A DNA stretch of 10,487 bases, from the NCBI GenBank assembly GCA_028565715.1, contig JAOXYC010236571.1:1-10487 (forward strand). The letters are read 5' to 3'. Shown here in pieces: positions 1 through 9,600 of this stretch (within the stretch, counting starts at the first letter, position 1; every line of letters begins with the position of its first letter). A model generated the notes under the pieces. It was given only the letters and a program-made list of their open reading frames with translations. It made no database searches and had not been told where the DNA came from. The position numbers and the translations under genes are program-made. The DNA is from Phoronis pallida (Eukaryota > Phoronida > Phoronidae).

Positions 1-57
1 CAACGCGTTGATTTTAACTGAACGCGATGATTTTAAATCCAACGCGTTGATTCTGCT
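1..57. repeat. Short tandem repeat, three units of about 19 bp
   Basis: Three near copies of AACGCGTTGATTTTAA occur at 1-20, 21-39 and 40-57 with small changes (AACGCGATGATTTT in the second). The array touches the window edge, so it may continue. Confidence 0.75.
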
Positions 58-99
58 AATGTGAAGGGAATGGCTTTCCATAGACGTGGCGACCCGAAA

Positions 100-260
100 A
101 ACGATTTTTGCCGGCTTATTGACATAAGGAACAAGTATGCAAAGTTTCGCCAAAATCCGCCGAGCGGTTTTTAAGAAAAAGTGCGGACAAGCAATTGTGG
201 ACCGACCGACCGACAGACAAGCTGCATACAATATGCGACCACAAGTGGACGCATAATTTA
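100..260. repeat. Probable dispersed-element fragment with GACC repeat and hairpin tail
   Basis: A stretch containing AAGTTTCGCCAAAATCCGCC, then a GCGGACAA segment, runs into GGACCGACCGACCGACAGAC at about 199-218. It ends in a hairpin at 232-255 (TATGCG, a, CCAC, aa, GTGG, a, CGCATA). This layout of conserved body, (GACC)n-like tract and ATGCG/CGCAT end looks like a non-autonomous repeat seen in invertebrate genomes. The family is not identified. A weaker match to its tail (GGACGCATAA) is near 781-791. Confidence 0.5.
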
Positions 261-327
261 AAAAGTGGCTGGTTTCAATTAAAGAGGTGTAAAAGAGGCC
301 ATTTGGATAAAAGCCAAAGACACTCTT

Positions 328-387
328 TTAACCATCAGGGAGGACCCACTCAATATCTGATGAATGAGGCGGATTAGTGATCCGAAA
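328..387 (-). CDS. Weak candidate terminal exon (19 codons plus stop)
   Basis: A good acceptor (CATTTTCATTACAG) is followed in the required phase 0 by FRITNPPHSSDIEWVLPDG and a TAA at 330-328. SSDIEWV faintly resembles the MAM 'gDIAiDDv' strand. The double aspartate and the last MAM cysteine are absent, and no clear AATAAA follows within the window. It may be a divergent or truncated end of the MAM domain, an alternative terminal exon, or a chance acceptor with the true exon beyond the left edge. I favour chance slightly. Confidence 0.3.
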   Translation of the reverse strand, partial: FRITNPPHSSDIEWVLPDG

Positions 388-442
388 CTGTAATGAAAAT
401 GTCAGTAGACCTGACATATAAATATTTCAAACAGTTATTTAC

Positions 443-618
443 TTTGAATTCCTCTGAAGTGTTGATGTTGATTTTTGCGTCATTCCATTGGTCGCCCTGA
501 TCACCTGATTTCCTAAACAGAGATGTTTCGGCACCTGAATGAGTCCTCATCGTCAAACTAAGATCACCCATCCCCGAACCATGCATATGCCAACTAAAGG
601 CAAAGCAATATGAAGCCC
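443..618 (-). CDS. MAM domain exon 3
   Basis: The acceptor is ATCGTTTTACAG and the donor GTAAAT; entry is phase 1 and exit phase 0 (59 residues). The peptide reads YCFAFSWHMHGSGMGDLSL, with later pieces LFRKSGDQGDQWNDAKI and SEEFK. It matches the MAM 'CL.F.Yhm.G...G.L.v.......lw...g.qg..W..a.v.l....f.v'. The remaining MAM segment, 'feg..g..gdIAiDDi....C', should follow and is not convincingly present in the window. Confidence 0.94.
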
Positions 619-3600
619 CTGTAAAACGATGTCGACAATATCAAAGAAATTCAGATTACTCGAATGACGAACTTGCAAGGGAAAGCAGAATACAACTTGA
701 AATCTTGTCCGGGTTTAGATACCAGTTACCTGTAGCCTACTCAATTCTATAGTTATCTCACCTATATGTATTGGCGACCAACGGACGCATAACCTGCTCA
801 GATTCCGATTGTTGGTGACCCAAGCCCCTTGTCGCTTATGGAAATATCATGTTTGGGATTCAGTGGCGTTTTGCTCACACCGGTTTCAGTCTTAGGACAA
901 ATAGAGAACAATTGCGTTTCCCTGATGGACTACAGCATTTTAAGTTCTAAAGTTACACATTGGTCCAAGCTCCCCCTTCGGAACACCTCGGATATTTCTG
1001 GAGCGGTTACCTTGTGCTTTGTCAAGGTGGCGCTCAGTGTTCCGCATGGCTCCCCCTCAGGCATTTGCTAGCGCACGAGCGCGCCTACGTTAGGTGACGT
1101 ATGACATTTCGTGTGTTAGCAAATACCCTCTAAAGGCTAAATCAAATTGGCCTCCAGGGGGAGCTTTGATCGACCTTTCCTCACACACATCTACCACGGT
1201 AGGAACATATTGAAATCAACCAATCCCCACAAGTAACGTCTGTGAAATGTTTCTTTCTAGACAATGCTGATGCGAAACAAATAAATAGAAATCTACTGGC
1301 ACTATCTGGCCGTTACATTTATGTCAGTTTTGTCATGCTATAATACTCACCAATCAGGTAAGGTGATTCAAGAATGGCTTTGTCTCCTGATAACCTTGGT
1401 GGGGTATATATGTACTTGCCTGATCCGGATCTATCAGAACTAGGACCAGATATTGTGTATTGGCGCTTCTGCATTAATGAAAGTGACAAAAAATAGAGTA
1501 AATTATGTGTATTCCGCATGACTTCGTACATACACTCTCATTAAAATCCCCAGTAATACAGGAAAAAAAGCAAGTTCTTTTGACAGTTCAGAACCTTTAT
1601 ATCAGTCCCTTCATATTCCCGGATCGGAACAAACTCCTTACATTATGCGTCGCACGTATGCAATATGTGTCCTAGATTAAATTGAACAGTTTACATGACA
1701 AAGGCGATTTTTCGACATTAACTCCATACGATATTTTGACTTTCAGAAAATGTAAACGAACGATTGAAAGAAAAGACTTCTGGGATAAATATATTGTACA
1801 GACGTAAACAAGTTTTGCCTACTATACGTAAAAATATCAATTTGTGTCAAAACATGGGCGTAAAGTTATGTCCTTAAAGCGTATACTTCGAATGTGGATT
1901 CAAATACAAATTATTTGTATATTTAGTTCAAACATGGCTTAGAACCTGCAAGCAATAACATTACGTCATTACGTACAATGCGTATGGTCCAGTCGATATT
2001 ATCTTGTTCATTTTGCTCCCATAAACATATGGTTCCATCGTTGAAGTTGCATTTCAGAAGGTTATCTGCAAAATGGAGTTACTATGGTACATCACTAACT
2101 ATAATAAACCTTTGCCATAGCTCGGATCAGCAAGAATGTCGACGAAATGAAAATTCTTCGCCCACTAATGAAGTGTATTTTTGCTTCTATTGGCCAACAA
2201 TATTTGATCTTAAGTTCGTATGATTTGTGTGTTGATAGCCATATTGGTGGCCATTCTAAATTATGCAAATATATTTATATGTTTATTTTTATATATGCAT
2301 CTACCTCAATCAAATGCAAATTTGCCAAAACGCTTCTCCTGCTTCGGTTGCTCAAGGACAAATCGTACATTTCCCAGGCTTCTACAGGTACTTAAATTGA
2401 AATAAAAATTCATTGATTGATTGCGTAAAATTAGTAAGACTACCAAACTCACAATCCTTTAACTTGTCACACTGAGAACCAAAGAAGCCTGCAAAGCACG
2501 TGCATGAAGCGGCATTTCCCTTGAGTGCGCATGTAGAACCCTTCGAACATTTGAGACACGGGTCTGGAACACATCAGGATAAAAGAATTAGGGTTTTATG
2601 TTTAATAACTTCCAACTGTGCATGCATATGATCAATGGGAGAGAAAAAGTCACAGATGTATTAACCATGGCCAAATCAATCTCAACTGCCAAGTTATTAT
2701 GAGAATTGTACTTGTGCACGTACCGATTAAATGGCGGAGAAATCTTCTGAAATAGGGTGCATTTGTACATGCAGTTGAAACCATGAATTATCAATGTTTT
2801 TATTCTTTCGAAAACCAGTTCCTGATAATCCACTAACCTTGTCTTACACAGTTTATCGGCCTCAGGCGAAGCCATCGTCGAAAGAAACCAGTTTATCGAC
2901 CTCAGGCGATTATATTTCATATTTCACTCAAATTTCTCCAAGATTTACAAAAAAACCATCGATTGTCAGAGGCATTTTTCGAAAAATTTATTTAGCTAAC
3001 GAAAACCGATCGCCGATGATGACTCAGTTAAATGAAACACCCTATTCGTTTTAAAAATCGTTTACGATATAGTTGGCAGTTTGTCCGGTATTCGCTCAAA
3101 ATTGCGAACCAATTGCAACCTACCCAAATGAGTCGTTGCCCTGGCAGTCAATGAGAAGCCCTTTTTCTGAACGCCGCCTCCGTTGGTGTCGAAGATCATC
3201 ATCATCTCCGTCGACTTGTGGTCAAGGAATGTATGGGCCAGGTGTGGTGCCTGTTTCATACTTCCACAATATCTGAAAGTTACATGAAAGTTTTTTTGGA
3301 GTTGTTGTCTACCGGAATTTGTGTGCGGCTTTGACATAAAAGATTAAAAGTAGAGACTTCATTCAACTTACGTTTGGCGTGAATGTACTGACTGACGTTG
3401 CACTATAACAAATTTGACTCTGTTCCATAGTTTCCATTTTAACCTTTGGTGTGGCTGCAATACATGGTTGACCTAATATACAATCGGAAACCCCGGCGCT
3501 TCTTAAAAGACGTTGAACCCGAGTATAGGATCTTTTCCACTAATCTGACTTTACTAATTATCTATTTTTTTCATAATACCTACTTTATACCCTTTTGACC

Positions 3601-6600
3601 AATCAGGTTAGCGTTAACCTCAAGGCTATGCATGCAGCCGCCGTATTTGCCATTTTCGTCCACATCAAAATCCGTGAAAGTCAAAATAATGCCACTGTTT
3701 GGTCGATCAGGGCCCTAAAAAACAAAAGGGTTGGGTCGAGGATTATTAGTGAACTGACACGTCGTTTTCTATAATGAGATACTTATTTAGTATCTTTTCC
3801 GAGAAAGAGTGCAATGGGTGCTAATTCTGGAAAAAAATAACACTATTCAAAATTTGACACCATTTCCGAAAGAAAGGTAAGTGGTGGCAAGTACTGCTTG
3901 TTTTCTTTATACTTGTCTAATCCAAAATATGCAGATTAGAATCAGTATTCTAAAAATGTATTACGATAATGATAAAACATGTTCAAATATTTAACCAGGT
4001 AGGGTGTTTCACTTTGGTATTTTAATTATCCCGTTTTGTTCTGTGTTTGCCGTAAATATATGTTTTGATGTTGTCATATCGAGCTCACCTTGATGACGTA
4101 TACACATTTTTTGTTGAGGTCATAATTATTTGGGTAATTCGGACTTTGTATTTTGACAGTATCACCTTCATTCTTTAAAGTGTATATGCCCCCACACGTA
4201 GAAACATCTGAAATTAACCATAATGCTAATAAAAAAAAACACGTTAAATTATTTATCAATATGCAAGGTAATAGATATCTAATAACATCTTTTAGCCCAA
4301 AACCATCCAGGTTCGACCAATTTACTGTTAGTTGTTGACGATCTTCAATCGGACTTTTTCATAGTTCCGAAATATTTGGATGTCCTTCAAACAAATGGTA
4401 GTATGCAATACATGTCGGTGTTACTAGTGTAGACATACCACGATGAGTAGGCCTACAGCTTCTTGGAACAAATTAGTTGGGGAACTTTTGAGATTTATAC
4501 TTTGTTTACAATTTTTTTAATTTTGCATTGTTTTGAAAAAATGCAAACAAACCGTTGTTTACATTTTTTTAACTTTCCCAGAATGATACAGGCAGTTTTT
4601 ATTACTTTTTCAAATGAAAAGTGTTGTTTTACGTGTACTTTTTTATTATTATTCCAGCAAGTATATAATCTGATCTTTTTTACCTAGAAGCCATATTTTA
4701 AGAACGTTCCTAAAATTAGGTTCTATTATAAATAGGGCATATTTTGTCCTTAAAGTAATACTTCTTTTGATGTATTTGAATATGATCCAGTCATAATGAC
4801 TAACAGGGCCAGGAGCATAACTGGAAATTTAAAAAAATTAAAGGAACAACCCATCTCAAGTTATGGCAAATGCAAGTTAAACACAAAGACAAATTTAGTC
4901 AAATCCGTCTGCTTAGAAAAATATCTTATATCGAAATATACAGAATATCTTACCGGAAAATGTGGTGTCAAGCGAGTTACAATCTCCCGTTAAACCACGT
5001 GGACATTTACATATGCACGTGCCATCAGGGTTCTTGAACGGGTAACCATGGTTATGACACGTGTTAGTGCAGTCACCTAGATGAACAGAACATTAAATAA
5101 TGTAAGGTATTCAAAATTGTTGAAGAAAATTATCTAAATATAATAAAGAGCGTTTTGATTGTAATTAACATGCTGACTATCACACTGTTTGTTAAAAATA
5201 CGATTCTTTGAATTTACGGTCTTTAGTATATTCTTCTCGTAAGATCTGAGTATCACCTTATCATGTGAAGCACACTGGTAAAGTAGATCTCCAAGTGGCA
5301 TGATAAAAACAGCATATAAATATAATACATACAGTTCCAACAATATTTCGGTTCACCTGAACCTTTGTCAAGCCAAGTCGAAAGGCTGCTAACAAACTCA
5401 TAATCACAAAATGCAATCTGGAGTCAAACAAAATGTGGAACGGCATATGAACAACGAATAACTCCATCACTTAAATTTTCCTGCGATGGACTGCAGAGGG
5501 TCGGCGCTCAAGGGGTCGACCAAAAGAAACTTGGAGGAGGTCAGTTGAAAGAGAAATGAAACACTGTCATGGGATGTGACTCGGCACTAACCAAACGATC
5601 GGCGACAGTGAAGTTGTAACGACAATGGTTTAATTCTTGAAAAAACCGGGGGGGTCACCCGCTTAACTTCGCCGTCGCCGGGACTCCAACTTTCGAGTAT
5701 TTTGCAAATTTCAGAAATTGATCGGGTGAAATGACCGGGTGAAAAAAAATCGACAAAAAGGCACGTAAATTTCAAACGGCTTGGAAGTACTTTTTGAATG
5801 AACGAAAACAGGCTGTCATCGCATGTCAGCTTTGTTCTGGTAACCCTGGGAGCCCCAATGAATTCCCTTGATTTACTATAGCCACTTCATTTGAATTAAT
5901 TTCTTTTCTAGCTGTACCGGGGATTGCGCTCTTTCGGAAAATAGCACTTTTTAAGTCAACTTTCTTTCCCGAAAGAGTGTCCATGGGCGATTTTTCAGAA
6001 AACCATGGACACTTTTTGAAAACTAACACTGTTTATAGTTAGAATACATCTAAACTAAGGATATTTTAAAATTAAAATAACGAAAAAATCATGATTACCC
6101 AACCTTTTCCCAGTTTTCTGAAACGGGTGCACATGGGCGCTCTTTCAGGGGGGCGCTCTTTCGGAAATCCCCGGTAGTAGGTTTTCACACCTTTATGATT
6201 AGATATCTCCCGCATCATGCACTGTGTGTAGGCTTCTTGTACGTTCATTTCATCACCAACTCGACAATTGTTCAGGTGAACCGAAATCATGATATTGTTG
6301 GAACCGTAAATGCAAAGAATCGTTGTATTTTTTATAACAATTTTTTTTGTCAACGAGAACCTACTGCCTGTTTTCACCAAATTCATAGTTTTCAACAATT
6401 TGTTAAGTTTTAATATTTGGAAGGCGTAAAAGGTAGTAGTGACTATTGTAGGCTTGTCAAATGCGCGTTTGAACAGAAGAATAAGGTCAAACGGAATTGA
6501 CCCTTTAAGTTTTCGTGATGTACGTTACTTTTTATTGCTCGGATCCCGTTGTTGCGATGATTCCGTTGTCTCATTGATTTGATAATTTAGGCCCCTCATG

Positions 6601-9600
6601 ATGAATTATACATAATGTTCTTACCGTCACAGTTGTACTTTAAATTCACCATTTTTGCGTCGTAGAATGTTAAACCATTTCGGCTCCCCGCTAAAAATGA
6701 CAGTTCCGGGGTTTTGACCCTGATAGTCGGCTTCCCGTTTTTAGAGAACGCCTGTAAATGAATGGTGATATTCATGATGCACGTTCTTAGAAATTCTTTG
6801 TGTACAAAACAGAGACATTTTGTACTGCAGTTATTGTTAGAAGGTATATGACGATGATTAGTGATCCAATTATTTATGTGATTACTGACATCCTGTTCAT
6901 TTGGTGAACACAATTTGAAAAACGCGACACAGTCATCAATTCCCTACCCGAACACCACTCCCTCATATGAGGATCAAGTGGTGACAACAGACACTGGCTT
7001 GCATTCCTTACTTCAACTGTAACCCTTACCGAAATCCTTACCCTTACCCTAACCAATCCTAGCCTAAACCTAACCCTAAAATTAATCCTAAAGCCAACCC
7101 TTCCCCTTACGAATCCCTTACGCAAAACCTTACCCAAACTCTAACCCCAACCCTCAGTCTCAAATTCATTCCATCTGTAACCCTAACCCCGAAAACATTA
7201 ACCTTCCCTTTAACACATACCCCCCCCCTTAGTTCCCAAATATCTAAATAGATGTCGCCTCCATGTCAATACAATTTATAAAACTACATGCATTTAATTT
7301 ACGAATAGCGTTTCTTTTGTTAATAAAAATTAGGATTATGAGGCCATCTTATTAAAAAAGTCATTTTTTCCCACCCCAAAACACATTTTTCCCATTCCCC
7401 TTGGCCTTGAATAAAAATAAAGAAAATTTAAATTAACAGAATATTTTTAAAAATTAGAAAAAAAACGTGAATTTGATTTGGCCACAATAAGCCACCATAC
7501 TGTAGCTAATGTGTGGCAGTCATGCTACCATACTGTGCTACATATTTTCCCCATACCCCGTGAATAAAAATAAGAAAATTAAAAAAAAAATTTAAAAAAA
7601 AAAACGAAAATTTTAATTTAATTTAAAAAATGGAATATTTTTTAAAAAATTTAAGAATTCTAAAAAATTATGTGAATTTGGGTTTGCCACAATAAGCCAC
7701 CATACTGTAGCTAATGTGTGGTAGTTATGCTACACCATACTGTACCATCTCATTAAAAAAGTCATATTTTTCCCACTTCAGAACTACATATTTTTCTTCA
7801 TTCCGGCCCGTGAATAAAAATAAAGAAAATTAAGTAATAAAATTAATTTAAAAAACGAAAATTAAATTAAATTATTTTTTTAACAAATTTTAAAAATACG
7901 TGAATTTGGTTTGGCAAGAATGAGACGCCATACTGTAGCTTATGTGTGGCAGTTATGCTCAAACATACACTTAGTAGCTAAACTGATTGAATGACTCATT
8001 TCCCAGAAATAGGCTTTACACTAACCACAATACTGTTGTTGCAAATACTCGTTTTGGGCACGCAATACCCTAAACTACTAAGGAACCCATGAATGAAGAA
8101 AACTGATGCTGGGAGAAAAACCTTTTTTTACAAAAAAGGATAGGCCCCGGGGCTCCAAAGTAATACTGCCCTTGCGTCTCGGGACCGACGCCGGACTGTT
8201 AAATTTGGAGCGAAATCGGCCGGCTACTTTAGCGCCTAGCCTTGCAAAACGATTCTTTACATTTATATTAAGAAGGATCGAATCGGTATTCGCTCGGGCC
8301 ACCAATGAACCATGTGGGGCTACAAATCATCCAAACTGGTCCTTAAATGAGCCGTAATGCCCTCTAAAACAACTTTATTGTTATATTATCGCCAGGTTGC
8401 GGAACTGTTCACTCGAATAACATTCTCAAATCAGTCAGCTACCAGCTTCTCATTCATATTCCTTCAACTTTCCCGGACTAACCTGATACCTATTTCTACA
8501 CCTTGGTGAGACAAGTAGGGTTAAGTGTTTTGTCCAAAAACACAAATGCGGCGACTCTAGCACTCCCTTTAAAAACGACCGTTGTATTTTCAACCTGGGC
8601 ACTAACCTTAGGTTTCAGACACCCCATGGGCGCTCTTTCGGAAAGAGTGCTTTTTCCGGAGGTCACTCTTTTGGAAATGCCCGGTAATCACAATTGCCAA
8701 TTGCCAAATCTAAAATTACTTACATTTAAACTGTAATGCATATCGGACTCCACGTCATATTCCACGTTTACAAGTGTCCTCGACTTTGCAAAGTTGCCAG
8801 TAAAATTAACCTTGACATTATCCAATAGAATCTCAACAAACTTGTCTCGGTCGGCGCGAGATTGTTCGTGATAAAAGCCCATCGCGTGGCCGATCTCATG
8901 GACAATCGTACCGAGCTGTAATTTAATAGGTTAGCCAGCTGGGTGGACATATTTGCATTGTTTTGGAATGCTAACAATGATTAAAACCTATGTTTTAACA
9001 AAACATGTTTAAAAACATGTTTTTTTTTTGCATTTTAATATCTGTCTTTTCTTCTTCTTAATATAATATAATTGTTTTTATTGCAATTAGACCGAGTTCA
9101 GTTTTCAAATGTAACTGAACTAAAATGTTTCATATTTCCAAAAACGTGGGTACCGTTCTACTACTGTAAACGACGAACTCCGACCATGCCTACGAAATTC
9201 AGGGCCAATATATGTGTGATCAATAAACATCGTTTTCATTTTTGCCAATTTCAATAATGGCCCATTCATTTTTTGTTTATAGCCTGAAACCAATGCCGAG
9301 ACCGAACATCATTTTGAAAGCGTAGTATTCCAGGGCAATCGAACAGAGATGTTTAGGAGTACAACCAAATGCACACTTACCCCCGTGCAACCCCATTCTG
9401 AAAGCCAAACCTCCTGACCTTTTCCTTCTCGGGAGATTCGCCCTATCCAAGACATACATCTGGAAATAGACCCGGAAATAGAACAATGTGAGTCAACACT
9501 TATGTCTGCCTTTATGGTATATTCGCATTAGCAACCTACAAAGAACCTGTTTTTCAATAATTCAATACTGGCTGTCATGATTGAAGCTTTTATGGACAAA

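Larger units (their letters stand above)
5077..6624 (-). other. Intron between astacin and EGF-like domain 1, repeat-rich
   Basis: No gene is seen. In plus-strand order it holds part of an inverted repeat pair (5195-5362), a GC-richer block (about 5480-5860) with GGGTGAAATGACCGGGTGAA, an inverted-repeat element (5915-6176), and the second arm of the pair (6270-6333). The open frames on either strand lie across these repeats and match nothing. Confidence 0.8.
6752..8723 (-). other. Largest intron, between the last two astacin exons, repeat-rich
   Basis: Holds a TTAGGG-like array, a three-unit AT-rich tandem array, a GC-rich block (about 8100-8345) and a copy of the GCGCTCTTTCGGAAA element. 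A minus-strand open frame rich in R, V and G across 6874-7137 is translation of the CCCTAA-like repeat and is not a gene. Confidence 0.85.

Noticed and set aside
1-57. CRISPR-like repeat at the left edge
   Set aside because: Units are about 19 bp, contiguous, without unique spacers, in an animal-type sequence; it is a simple tandem repeat.
829-1071. Plus-strand open frame of 80 codons in the MAM intron
   Set aside because: It runs into an inverted repeat, shows no recognisable motif, and lies antisense within an intron of the firm gene.
2380-2452. Extension of EGF-like domain 2 past the donor (CEFGSLTNF, then a stop), which looks like a MAM start 'CdFe'
   Set aside because: It lies after a strong GTGAGT donor and ends in a stop. 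A true MAM start (CNFNDGTIC) sits in the next in-phase exon.
2588-3054. Overlapping open frames of 110 (minus) and 86 (plus) codons
   Set aside because: They overlap antisense inside an intron, include the 40-bp-period repeat, and match no family I know.
3584-3590. Alternative donor GTATAA for CUB exon 2
   Set aside because: It leaves one base and puts the next exon out of frame, losing the conserved YCGS; GTAGGT keeps it.
4463-4687. Plus-strand open frame rich in F, L and I, superficially like a membrane protein
   Set aside because: It is the translation of T-rich intron sequence; no codon or motif support.
6874-7137. Minus-strand open frame rich in R, V, G and F
   Set aside because: It is the translation of the telomere-like hexamer array; the periodic residue pattern follows the DNA repeat.
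8121-8139. Terminator-like hairpin CCTTTTTT-tac-AAAAAAGG
   Set aside because: Rho-independent terminators do not apply in this eukaryotic intron, and the stem is low complexity.
8106-8357. Plus-strand open frame of 83 codons in the GC-rich block
   Set aside because: No domain, no splice context, and an equally open frame on the other strand.
9277-9486. Open frame of 69 codons reading MFYFRVYFQMYVL
   Set aside because: It is in a different frame from the real astacin exon at 9381-9459, which gives the family motif GCMSWIGR when joined in phase.
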